A DNA stretch of 64,000 nt from Acanthosoma haemorrhoidale. Lineage: Eukaryota; Arthropoda; Insecta; Hemiptera; Acanthosomatidae. The DNA lies in the NCBI GenBank assembly GCA_930367205.1, contig OV884009.1, forward strand, positions 123,512,639-123,576,638, in the 5' to 3' direction. Below are positions 23,473-34,114 of this stretch, piece by piece. Each line of letters starts with the position of its first letter. Position 1 is the stretch's first letter. The position numbers were made by a program, and so were the translations under genes. The notes under the pieces were generated by a model. It had not been told where the DNA came from. It saw nothing but the letters and a program-made list of their open reading frames with translations, and did no database searches.

Positions 23473-23590
23473 GCTGATTAGTGAACTAGCTAAGGCATTT
23501 AGTATCAATGCTGTCCTGTATTTAATATTAGTCTTGGTGTGAATAAAATGTGTCCCACAGAACGACCGCTATACTGTTTTTGAATATTAG
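23473..23590 (+). repeat. HOR monomer type M4 (118 bp)
   Basis: Opens GCTGATTAGTG. Diagnostics are GCTAAGGCATTTAGTATCAA, TGTATTTAATATTAG, TTGGTGTGAATAAAATGTG and TCCCACAGAACG. It ends TATTAG, so M5 is preceded by GG. Confidence 0.88.
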
Positions 23591-23708
23591 GCTGGTTAGT
23601 GAACTAGCTGAGGCATTCAGTATAAGTGGTGTCCTGTATTCAATATTAGTCTTGGTGTGACCAAAATGTGTTCTAGAGAAGGACCGCTATACTGTTTTTC
23701 AATATTAA
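23591..23708 (+). repeat. HOR monomer type M5 (118 bp)
   Basis: Opens GCTGGTTAGTG. Diagnostics are ATAAGTGGTGTCCTG, GTATTCAATATTAG, GTGTGACCAAAATGTG, TTCTAGAGAAGGACC and TTTTTCAATATTAA. Later derivatives have GGTGGCC, CTTAGGCATT, or AAATTGTGTTTTAGAG; these sub-variants track the duplications between 33 and 58 kb. Confidence 0.88.
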
Positions 23709-23826
23709 GCTGGTTAGTGAAATAGCTAAGGCATTTAGTAATAGTGCTGTCTTGTATTTAACATTAGTCTTGGTGTGAACAAAATGTGTCCTACAGAATC
23801 ACCGCTATACTGTTTTTGAATATTAA
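23709..23826 (+). repeat. HOR monomer type M6 (118 bp)
   Basis: Opens GCTGGTTAGTGAAATAGC, the only type with A for C in the otherwise very constant GAACTAGC. Other diagnostics are GCATTTAGTAATAGTGC, CTGTCTTGTATTTAACATT and CAGAATCACCGC. A TAATATTGC sub-variant marks blocks from about 40.6 kb onward. Confidence 0.88.
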
Positions 23827-23943
23827 GCTGGTTAGTGAACTAGCTGAGCATTCAGTATAAGTGCTGTCCTGTATTTAATATTAGTCTTGGTGTGAACAAA
23901 ATGTGTCCTACAGTACGACCGCTGTACTATTTTTGAATATTTA
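23827..23943 (+). repeat. HOR monomer type M7 (117 bp)
   Basis: One base short because of GCTGAGCATTCAG (one G missing). Other diagnostics are TGTATTTAATATTAG, CTTGGTGTGAAC, ACAGTACGACCGCTGTAC and the end GAATATTTA. Confidence 0.88.
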
Positions 23944-24062
23944 GCTGGTTAGTGAACTAGCTGAGTCCAATTAGTATAAGTGTTGTCCTCTATTTAATAT
24001 TAGTCTGGTTTTGAACAAAATGTGTCCCACGGAACGACCGCTATACTATTTTTTAATATAAA
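23944..24062 (+). repeat. HOR monomer type M8 (119 bp)
   Basis: One base long because of GCTGAGTCCAATTAG. Other diagnostics are AGTGTTGTCCTCTATTTAAT, CTGGTTTTGAAC, TCCCACGGAACG and CTATTTTTTAATATAAA. Sister forms elsewhere read GAGGCCAATTAG. Confidence 0.88.
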
Positions 24063-24180
24063 GCTGATTAATGAACTAGCTAAGGCATTGAGTATAAGTG
24101 CTGTCCTGTATTTAACATTAGTCTTGGTGTGAACAAAATGTGTCCCACAGAATCACCGATATACTGTTGTTAAATATTAA
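24063..24180 (+). repeat. HOR monomer type M9 (118 bp)
   Basis: Opens GCTGATTAATGAAC. Diagnostics are GCATTGAGTATAAG, TGTATTTAACATTAG, CAGAATCACCGATATACTG and TTGTTGAATATTAA (one base reads TTGTTAAATATTAA in this copy). Where the following unit does not start with M1, the 3' part is replaced by an M6-like end (CACCGCTATACTG, GAATATTAG). Confidence 0.88.
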
Positions 24181-25242
24181 GCTGGTTAGTGAACTAGCTG
24201 AGGCATTCAGTATAAGTGCTGTCCTCTATCTAATATTAGTCTGGTTATGAACAAACTGTGTCCTACAGAACGACCGCTATACTGTTTTTGAATATTACGC
24301 TTGTTTGTGAACTAGCTGAGGCATTCCGTATAAGTGCTGTCCTCTATCTTATATTAGTCTGGTTATGAACAAGCTGTGTCCTACAGAACGACCGCTATAC
24401 TGTTTTTGAATATTACGCTGGTTTGTGAACTAGCTGAGGCATTCAGTATAAGTGCTGTCCTATATCTAATATTCGTCTGGTTTTGAACATAATGTGTCCT
24501 ACAGAACGACCGCTTTACTGCTTTTGAATATTAAGCTGATTAGTGAACTAGCTAAGGCATTTAGTATCAATGCTGTCCTGTATTTAATATTAGTCTTGGT
24601 GTGAATAAAATGTGTCCCACAGAACGACCGCTATACTGTTTTTGAATATTAGGCTGGTTAGTGAACTAGCTGAGGCATTCAGTATAAGTGCTGTCCTGTA
24701 TTCAATATTAGTCTTGGTGTGACCAAAATGTGTTCTAGAGAAGGACCGCTATACTGTTTTTCAATATTAAGCTGGTTAGTGAAATAGCTAAGGCATTTAG
24801 TAATAGTGCTGTCTTGTATTTAACATTAGTCTTGGTGTGAACAAAATGTGTCCTACAGAATCACCGCTATACTGTTTTTGAATATTAAGCTGGTTAGTGA
24901 ACTAGCTGAGCATTCAGTATAAGTGCTGTCCTGTATTTAATATTAGTCTTGGTGTGAACAAAATGTGTCCTACAGTACGACCGCTGTACTATTTTTGAAT
25001 ATTTAGCTGGTTAGTGAACTAGCTGAGTCCAATTAGTATAAGTGTTGTCCTCTATTTAATATTAGTCTGGTTTTGAACAAAATGTGTCCCACGGAACGAC
25101 CGCTATACTATTTTTTAATATAAAGCTGATTAATGAACTAGCTAAGGCATTGAGTATAAGTGCTGTCCTGTATTTAACATTAGTCTTGGTGTGAACAAAA
25201 TGTGTCCTACAGAATCACCGCTATACTGTTTTTGAATATTAG
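24181..25242 (+). repeat. Complete nine-monomer HOR copy (1,062 bp)
   Basis: Directly follows the reference copy, so 23119-25242 is a true tandem pair. M5 reads AAGTGCTGTCCTG rather than AAGTGGTGTCCTG. M9 has the M6-like end. Confidence 0.9.
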
Positions 25243-26658
25243 GCTGGTTAGTGAACTAGCTGAGCATTCAGTATAAGTGCTGTCCTGTATTTAATATTAG
25301 TCTTGGTGTGAACAAAATGTGTCCTACAGTACGACCGCTGTACTATTTTTGAATATTTAGCTGGTTAGTGAACTAGCTGAGGCATTCAGTATAAGTGCTG
25401 TCCTCTATCTAATATTAGTCCGGTTTTGAACAAAACGAGTCCCACGGAACGACCGCTATACTATTTTTTAATATTACGCTGGTTTGTGAACTAGCTGAGG
25501 CATTCAGTATAAGTGCTGTCCTCTACCTAATATTAGTCTGGTTATGAACAAACTGTGTCCTACAGAACGACCGCTATATTGTTTTTGAATATTACGCTTG
25601 TTTGTGAACTAGCTGAGGCATTCAGTATAAGTGCTGTCCTTTATCTTATATTAGTCTGGTTATGAACAAAATGTGTCCTACAGAACGACCGCTGTACTAT
25701 TTTTGAATATTTAGCTGGTTAGAGAACTAGCTGAGGCCAATTAGTATAAGTGTTGTCCTCTATTTAATATTAGTCTGGTTTTGAACAAAATGTGTCCCAC
25801 GGAACGACCGCTATACTATTTTTTAATATAAAGCTGATTAATGAACTAGCTAAGGCATTGAGTATAAGTGCTGTCCTGTATTTTACATTATTCTTGGTGT
25901 GACCAAAATGTGTCCGACAGAATCACCGATATACTGTTTTTGAATATTAAGCTGGTTGTAGAACTAGCTGAGGCATTCAGTATAAGTGCCGTCCTCTATC
26001 TAATATTAGTCTGGTTATGAACAAAATGTGTCCTACAGAATCACCGCTATACTGTTTTTGAATATTACGCTGGTTTGTGAACTAGCTGAGGCATTCAGTA
26101 TAAGTGGTGTCCTGTATTCAATATTAGTCTTGGTGTGACCAGAATGTGTTCTAGAGAAGGACCGCTATACTGTTTTTCAATATTAAGCTGGTTAGTGAAA
26201 TAGCTAAGGCATTTAGTAATAGTGCTGTCTTGTATTTAACATTAGTCTTGGTGTGAACAAAATGTGTCCTACAGAATCACCGCTATACTGTTTTTGAATA
26301 TTAAGCTGGTTAGTGAACTAGCTGAGCATTCAGTATAAGTGCTGTCCTGTATTTAATATTAGTCTTGGTGTGAACAAAATGTGTCCTACAGTACGACCGC
26401 TGTACTATTTTTGAATATTTAGCTGGTTAGTGAACTAGCTGAGTCCAATTAGTATAAATGTTGTCCTCTATTTAATATTAGTCTGGTTTTGAACAAAATG
26501 TGTCCCACGGAACGACCGCTATACTATTTTTTAATATAAAGCTGATTAATGAACTAGCTAAGGCATTGAGTATAAGTGCTGTCCTGTATTTAACATTAGT
26601 CTTGGTGTGAACAAAATGTGTCCTACAGAATCACCGATATACTGTTGTTGAATATTAA

Positions 26659-27601
26659 GCTGGTTAGTGAACTAGCTGAGGCATTCAGTATAAGTGCTGT
26701 CCTCTATCTAATATTAGTCTGGTTATGAACAAACTGTGTCCTACAGAACGACCGCTATACTGTTTTTGAATATTACGCTTGTTTGTGAACTAGCTGAGGC
26801 ATTCCGTATAAGTGCTGTCCTCTATCTTATATTAGTCTGGTTATGAACAAGCTGTGTCCTACAGAACGACCGCTATACTGTTTTTGAATATTACGCTGGT
26901 TTGTGAACTAGCTGAGGCATTCAGTATAAGTGCTGTCCTATATCTAATATTCGTCTGGTTTTGAACATAATGTGTCCTACAGACGACCGCTTTACTGCTT
27001 TTGAATATTAAGCTGATTAGTGAACTAGCTAAGGCATTTAGTATCAATGCTGTCCTGTATTTAATATTAGTCTTGGTGTGAATAAAATGTGTCCCACAGA
27101 ACGACCGCTATACTGTTTATGAATATTAGGCTGGTTAGTGAACTAGCTGAGGCATTCAGTATAAGTGGTGGCCTGTATTCAATATTAGTCTTGGTGTGAC
27201 CAAAATGTGTTCTAGAGAAGGACCGCTATACTGTTTTTTAATATTACGCTGGTTAGTGAAATAGCTAAGGCATTTAGTAATAGTGCTGTCTTGTATTTAA
27301 CATTAGTCTTGGTGTGAACAAAATGTGTCCTACAGAATCACCGCTATACTGTTTTTGAATATTAAGCTGGTTAGTGAACTAGCTGAGCATTCAGTATAAG
27401 TGCTGTCCTGTATTTAATATTAGTCTTGGTGTGAACAAAATGTGTCCTACAGTTCGACCGCTGTACTATTTTTGAATATTTAGCTGGTTAGTGAACTAGC
27501 TGAGTCCAATTAGTATAAGTGTTGTCCTCTATTTAATATTAGTCTGGTTTTGAACAAAACGAGTCCCACGGAACGACCGCTATACTATTTTTTAATATTA
27601 C
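26659..27601 (+). repeat. Partial HOR copy, M1 to chimeric M8
   Basis: M1 to M7 are in order; M3 (26895-27011) is 117 bp through the CAGACGACC loss. M8 begins normally (GAGTCCAATTAG) but its second half becomes AAACGAGTCCCACGG and ends GAATATTAC-like, so the unit leaves HOR order before M9. It matches 32915 onward at offset 6256. Confidence 0.84.
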
Positions 27602-28074
27602 GCTGGTTTGTGAACTAGCTGAGGCATTCAGTATAAGTGCTGTCCTCTACCTAATATTAGTCTGGTTATGAACAAACTGTGTCCTACAGAACGACCGCTA
27701 TATTGTTTTTGAATATTACGCTTGTTTGTGAACTAGCTGAGGCATTCAGTATAAGTGCTGTCCTTTATCTTATATTAGTCTGGTTATGAACAAAATGTGT
27801 CCTACAGAACGACCGCTGTACTATTTTTGAATATTTAGCTGGTTAGAGAACTAGCTGAGGCCAATTAGTATAAGTGTTGTCCTCTATTTAATATTAGTCT
27901 GGTTTTGAACAAAATGTGTCCCACGGAACGACCGCTATACTATTTTTTAATATAAAGCTGATTAATGAACTAGCTAAGGCATTGAGTATAAGTGCTGTCC
28001 TGTATTTTACATTATTCTTGGTGTGAACAAAATGTGTCCTACAGAATCACCGATATACTGTTGTTGAATATTAA

Positions 28075-29255
28075 GCTGGTTAGTGAACTAGCTGAGGCAT
28101 TCAGTATAAGTGCTGTCCTCTATCTAATATTAGTCTGGTTATGAACAAACTGTGTCCTACAGAACGACCGCTATACTGTTTTTGAATATTACGCTTGTTT
28201 GTGAACTAGCTGAGGCATTCCGTATAAGTGCTGTCCTCTATCTTATATTAGTCTGGTTATGAACAAGCTGTGTCCTACAGAACGACCGCTATACTGTTTT
28301 TGAATATTACGCTGGTTTGTGAACTAGCTGAGGCATTCAGTATAAGTGCTGTCCTATATCTAATATTCGTCTGGTTTTGAACATAATGTGTCCTACAGAA
28401 CGACCGCTTTACTGCTTTTGAATATTAAGCTGATTAGTGAACTAGCTAAGGCATTTAGTATCAATGCTGTCCTGTATTTAATATTAGTCTTGGTGTGAAT
28501 AAAATGTGTCCCACAGAACGACCGCTATACTGTTTTTGAATATTAGGCTGGTTAGTGAACTAGCTGAGGCATTCAGTATAAGTGCCGTCCTCTATCTAAT
28601 ATTAGTCTGGTTATGAACAAAATGTGTCCTACAGAATCACCGCTATACTGTTTTTGAATATTACGCTGGTTTGTGAACTAGCTGAGGCATTCAGTATAAG
28701 TGCTGTCCTATATCTAATATTCGTCTGGTTTTGAACATAATGTGTCCTACAGAACGACCGCTTTACTGCTTTTGAATATTAAGCTGATTAGTGAACTAGC
28801 TAAGGCATTTAGTATCAATGCTGTCCTGTATTTAATATTAGTCTTGGTGTGAATAAAATGTGTCCCACAGAACGACCGCTATACTGTTTTTGAATATTAG
28901 GCTGGTTAGTGAACTAGCTGAGGCATTCAGTATAAGTGGTGTCCTGTATTCAATATTAGTCTTGGTGTGACCAAAATGTGTTCTAGAGAAGGACCGCTGT
29001 ACTATTTTTGAATATTTAGCTGGTTAGTGAACTAGCTGAGTCCAATTAGTATAAGTGTTGTCCTCTATTTAATATTAGTCTGGTTTTGAACAAAATGTGT
29101 CCCACGGAACGACCGCTATACTATTTTTTAATATAAAGCTGATTAATGAACTAGCTAAGGCATTGAGTATAAGTGCTGTCCTGTATTTAACATTAGTCTT
29201 GGTGTGAACAAAATGTGTCCCACAGAATCACCGATATACTGTTGTTGAATATTAA
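28075..29255 (+). repeat. Rearranged HOR segment with a second M5/M7 fusion
   Basis: M1 to M4 run normally, then come a GTGCCGTCC-type monomer and a second M3-M4 pair. An M5/M7 fusion at 28901-29018 follows, then M8 and M9. The fusion keeps M5 further than the one at 21347 (it still has GTGACC and TTCTAGAGAAGG) and switches to M7 only at CGCTGTAC. The two fusions therefore have different breakpoints. Confidence 0.84.
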
Positions 29256-30317
29256 GCTGGTTAGTGAACTAGCTGAGGCATTCAGTATAAGTGCTGTCCT
29301 CTATCTAATATTAGTCTGGTTATGAACAAACTGTGTCCTACAGAACGACCGCTATACTGTTTTTGAATATTACGCTTGTTTGTGAACTAGCTGAGGCATT
29401 CCGTATAAGTGCTGTCCTCTATCTTATATTAGTCTGGTTATGAACAAGCTGTGTCCTACAGAACGACCGCTATACTGTTTTTGAATATTACGCTGGTTTG
29501 TGAACTAGCTGAGGCATTCAGTATAAGTGCTGTCCTATATCTAATATTCGTCTGGTTTTGAACATAATGTGTCCTACAGAACGACCGCTTTACTGCTTTT
29601 GAATATTAAGCTGATTAGTGAACTAGCTAAGGCATTTAGTATCAATGCTGTCCTGTATTTAATATTAGTCTTGGTGTGAATAAAATGTGTCCCACAGAAC
29701 GACCGCTATACTGTTTTTGAATATTAGGCTGGTTAGTGAACTAGCTGAGGCATTCAGTATAAGTGGTGTCCTGTATTCAATATTAGTCTTGGTGTGACCA
29801 AAATGTGTTCTAGAGAAGGACCGCTATACTGTTTTTCAATATTAAGCTGGTTAGTGAAATAGCTAAGGCATTTAGTAATAGTGCTGTCTTGTATTTAACA
29901 TTAGTCTTGGTGTGAACAAAATGTGTCCTACAGAATCACCGCTATACTGTTTTTGAATATTAAGCTGGTTAGTGAACTAGCTGAGCATTCAGTATAAGTG
30001 CTGTCCTGTATTTAATATTAGTCTTGGTGTGAACAAAATGTGTCCTACAGTACGACCGCTGTACTATTTTTGAATATTTAGCTGGTTAGTGAACTAGCTG
30101 AGTCCAATTAGTATAAGTGTTGTCCTCTATTTAATATTAGTCTGGTTTTGAACAAAATGTGTCCCACGGAACGACCGCTATACTATTTTTTAATATAAAG
30201 CTGATTAATGAACTAGCTAAGGCATTGAGTATAAGTGCTGTCCTGTATTTAACATTAGTCTTGGTGTGAACAAAATGTGTCCCACAGAATCACCGATATA
30301 CTGTTGTTGAATATTAA
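29256..30317 (+). repeat. Complete nine-monomer HOR copy (1,062 bp)
   Basis: Starts after a GTTGTT end at 29242 and is followed at once by another complete unit at 30318. It corresponds to 23119-24180 at offset 6137. Confidence 0.9.
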
Positions 30318-31379
30318 GCTGGTTAGTGAACTAGCTGAGGCATTCAGTATAAGTGCTGTCCTCTATCTAATATTAATCTGGTTATGAACAAACTGTGTCC
30401 TACAGAACGACCGCTATACTGTTTTTGAATATTACGCTTGTTTGTGAACTAGCTGAGGCATTCCGTATAAGTGCTGTCCTCTATCTTATATTAGTCTGGT
30501 TATGAACAAGCTGTGTCCTACAGAACGACCGCTATACTGTTTTTGAATATTACGCTGGTTTGTGAACTAGCTGAGGCATTCAGTATAAGTGCTGTCCTAT
30601 ATCTAATATTCGTCTGGTTTTGAACATAATGTGTCCTACAGAACGACCGCTTTACTGCTTTTGAATATTAAGCTGATTAGTGAACTAGCTAAGGCATTTA
30701 GTATCAATGCTGTCCTGTATTTAATATTAGTCTTGGTGTGAATAAAATGTGTCCCACAGAACGACCGCTATACTGTTTTTGAATATTAGGCTGGTTAGTG
30801 AACTAGCTGAGGCATTCAGTATAAGTGGTGTCCTGTATTCAATATTAGTCTTGGTGTGACCAAAATGTGTTCTAGAGAAGGACCGCTATACTGTTTTTCA
30901 ATATTAAGCTGGTTAGTGAAATAGCTAAGGCATTTAGTAATAGTGCTGTCTTGTATTTAACATTAGTCTTGGTGTGAACAAAATGTGTCCTACAGAATCA
31001 CCGCTATACTGTTTTTGAATATTAAGCTGGTTAGTGAACTAGCTGAGCATTCAGTATAAGTGCTGTCCTGTATTTAATATTAGTCTTGGTGTGAACAAAA
31101 TGTGTCCTACAGTACGACCGCTGTACTATTTTTGAATATTTAGCTGGTTAGTGAACTAGCTGAGTCCAATTAGTATAAGTGTTGTCCTCTATTTAATATT
31201 AGTCTGGTTTTGAACAAAATGTGTCCCACGGAACGACCGCTATACTATTTTTTAATATAAAGCTGATTAATGAACTAGCTAAGGCATTGAGTATAAGTGC
31301 TGTCCTGTATTTAACATTAGTCTTGGTGTGAACAAAATGTGTCCTACAGAATCACCGCTATACTGTTTTTGAATATTAG
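30318..31379 (+). repeat. Complete nine-monomer HOR copy (1,062 bp)
   Basis: Corresponds to 24181-25242 at offset 6137. M1 reads ATTAATCTGG for ATTAGTCTGG. M9 has the M6-like end and order is lost from 31380. Confidence 0.9.
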
Positions 31380-32914
31380 GCTGGTTAGTGAACTAGCTGA
31401 GCATTCAGTATAAGTGCTGTCCTGTATTTAATATTAGTCTTGGTGTGAACAAAATGTGTCCTACAGTACGACCGCTGTACTATTTTTGAATATTTAGCTG
31501 GTTAGTGAACTAGCTGAGGCATTCAGTATAAGTGCTGTCCTCTATCTAATATTAGTCCGGTTTTGAACAAAATGTGTCCTACAGAACGACCGCTGTACTA
31601 TTTTTGAATATTTAGCTGGTTAGTGAACTAGCTGAGTCCAATTAGTATAAGTGTTGTCCTCTATTTAATATTAGTCTGGTTTTGAACAAAACGAGTCCCA
31701 CGGAACGACCGCTATACTATTTTTTAATATTACGCTGGTTTGTGAACTAGCTGAGGCATTCAGTATAAGTGCTGTCCTCTACCTAATATTAGTCTGGTTA
31801 TGAACAAACTGTGTCCTACAGAACGACCGCTATATTGTTTTTGAATATTACGCTTGTTTGTGAACTAGCTGAGGCATTCAGTATAAGTGCTGTCCTTTAT
31901 CTTATATTAGTCTGGTTATGAACAAAATGTGTCCTACAGAACGACCGCTGTACTATTTTTGAATATTTAGCTGGTTAGAGAACTAGCTGAGGCCAATTAG
32001 TATAAGTGTTGTCCTCTATTTAATATTAGTCTGGTTTTGAACAAAATGTGTCCCACGGAACGACCGCTATACTATTTTTTAATATAAAGCTGATTAATAA
32101 ACTAGCTAAGGCATTGAGTATAAGTGCTGTCCTGTATTTTACATTATTCTTGGTGTGAACAAAATGTGTCCTACAGAATCACCGATATACTGTTTTTGAA
32201 TATTAAGCTGGTTGGTGAACTAGCTGAGGCATTCAGTATAAGTGCCGTCCTCTATCTAATATTAGTCTGGTTATGAACAAAATGTGTCCTACAGAATCAC
32301 CGCTATACTGTTTTTGAATATTACGCTGGTTTGTGAACTAGCTGAGGCATTCAGTATAAGTGGTGTCCTGTATTCAATATTAGTCTTGGTGTGACCAAAA
32401 TGTGTTCTAGAGAAGGACCGCTATACTGTTTTTCAATATTAAGCTGGTTAGTGAAATAGCTAAGGCATTTAGTAATAGTGCTGTCTTGTATTTAACATTA
32501 GTCTTGGTGTGAACAAAATGTGTCCTACAGAATCACCGCTATACTGTTTTTGAATATTAAGCTGGTTAGTGAACTAGCTGAGCATTCAGTATAAGTGCTG
32601 TCCTGTATTTAATATTAGTCTTGGTGTGAACAAAATGTGTCCTACAGTACGACCGCTGTACTATTTTTGAATATTTAGCTGGTTAGTGAACTAGCTGAGT
32701 CCAATTAGTATAAATGTTGTCCTCTATTTAATATTAGTCTGGTTTTGAACAAAATGTGTCCCACGGAACGACCGCTATACTATTTTTTAATATAAAGCTG
32801 ATTAATGAACTAGCTAAGGCATTGAGTATAAGTGCTGTCCTGTATTTAACATTAGTCTTGGTGTGAACAAAATGTGTCCTACAGAATCACCGATATACTG
32901 TTGTTGAATATTAA

Positions 32915-33975
32915 GCTGGTTAGTGAACTAGCTGAGGCATTCAGTATAAGTGCTGTCCTCTATCTAATATTAGTCTGGTTATGAACAAACTGTGTCCTAC
33001 AGAACGACCGCTATACTGTTTTTGAATATTACGCTTGTTTGTGAACTAGCTGAGGCATTCCGTATAAGTGCTGTCCTCTATCTTATATTAGTCTGGTTAT
33101 GAACAAGCTGTGTCCTACAGAACGACCGCTATACTGTTTTTGAATATTACGCTGGTTTGTGAACTAGCTGAGGCATTCAGTATAAGTGCTGTCCTATATC
33201 TAATATTCGTCTGGTTTTGAACATAATGTGTCCTACAGACGACCGCTTTACTGCTTTTGAATATTAAGCTGATTAGTGAACTAGCTAAGGCATTTAGTAT
33301 CAATGCTGTCCTGTATTTAATATTAGTCTTGGTGTGAATAAAATGTGTCCCACAAAACGACCGCTATACTGTTTATGAATATTAGGCTGGTTAGTGAACT
33401 AGCTGAGGCATTCAGTATAAGTGGTGGCCTGTATTCAATATTAGTCTTGGTGTGACCAAAATGTGTTCTAGAGAAGGACCGCTATACTGTTTTTTAATAT
33501 TACGCTGGTTAGTGAAATAGCTAAGGCATTTAGTAATAGTGCTGTCTTGTATTTAACATTAGTCTTGGTGTGAACAAAATGTGTCCTACAGAATCACCGC
33601 TATACTGTTTTTGAATATTAAGCTGGTTAGTGAACTAGCTGAGCATTCAGTATAAGTGCTGTCCTGTATTTAATATTAGTCTTGGTGTGAACAAAATGTG
33701 TCCTACAGTTCGACCGCTGTACTATTTTTGAATATTTAGCTGGTTAGTGAACTAGCTGAGTCCAATTAGTATAAGTGTTGTCCTCTATTTAATATTAGTC
33801 TGGTTTTGAACAAAATGTGTCCCACGGAACGACCGCTATACTATTTTTTAATATAAAGCTGATTAATGAACTAGCTAAGGCATTGAGTATAAGTGCTGTC
33901 CTGTATTTAACATTAGTCTTGGTGTGAACAAAATGTGTCCTACAGAATCACCGATATACAGTTGTTGAATATTAA
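32915..33975 (+). repeat. Complete nine-monomer HOR copy (1,061 bp, one base short)
   Basis: All nine types in order. The M3 monomer (33151-33267) has CAGACGACC, a one-base loss. M5 carries GTGGTGGCC and M6 opens after TTTTTTAATATTACGC. M9 ends GATATACAGTTGTT (A for T), a marker shared with 22150, 34905 and 37976. Confidence 0.88.
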
Positions 33976-34114
33976 GCTGGTTAGTGAACTAGCTGAGGCA
34001 TTCAGTATAAGTGCTGTCCTCTATCTAATATTAGTCTGGTTATGAACAAAATGTGTCCTACAGAACGACCGCTGTACTATTTTTGAATATTTAGCTGGTT
34101 AGTGAACTAGCTGA

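Larger units (their letters stand above)
23119..24180 (+). repeat. Nine-monomer higher-order repeat, reference copy (1,062 bp)
   Basis: Nine distinct monomers (M1 to M9) in fixed order. The next M1 starts at 24181, exactly 1,062 bp later. Lengths are 118 x 6, 117 (M7), 119 (M8) and 118 (M9), so the two indels cancel. M9 has the diagnostic end GATATACTGTTGTTGAATAT; the GTTGTT marker dates HOR boundaries across the window. Neighbouring monomers inside the unit differ at many positions, while the same monomer in successive HOR copies differs at only a few. That is the classic signature of HOR homogenisation. Confidence 0.93.
22350..27558 (+). repeat. About 5.2-kb block, first copy
   Basis: Matches 28722-33814. 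The offset changes twice: 6372 up to M5 (22529/28901), then 6137 (23119/29256, 25243/31380), then 6256 from about 25440 (25721/31977). The steps equal two monomers (235 bp) lost and one 119-bp monomer gained in the second copy. A rare TTAGAGAAC variant lies at 25721; it also occurs at 27845, 2,124 bp (18 monomers) later. At 25900-25970 this copy has private changes (TGTCCGACAG, GTTGTAGAAC). Confidence 0.82.
28722..33814 (+). repeat. About 5.1-kb block, second copy
   Basis: Second copy of 22350-27558. The inserted monomer lies at about 31570-31690 (a GAGTCCAATTAG type after CCGGTTTTGAAC). The deletion is the M5/M7 fusion at 28901-29018. The match ends at about 33814, where the HOR copy continues to M8-M9 instead of the AAACGAGTCCC form. 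Confidence 0.82.

Noticed and set aside
26859..27047. 62-codon minus-strand ORF as a gene
   Set aside because: It lies wholly inside satellite monomers, its protein is just the repeat read in one frame with a 39-residue internal period, and it depends on a one-base loss. No coding signal or homology is recognisable.
33115..33303. Second, identical 62-codon minus-strand ORF as evidence of conservation
   Set aside because: Identity is explained by the block duplication at offset 6256, not by selection on a protein.
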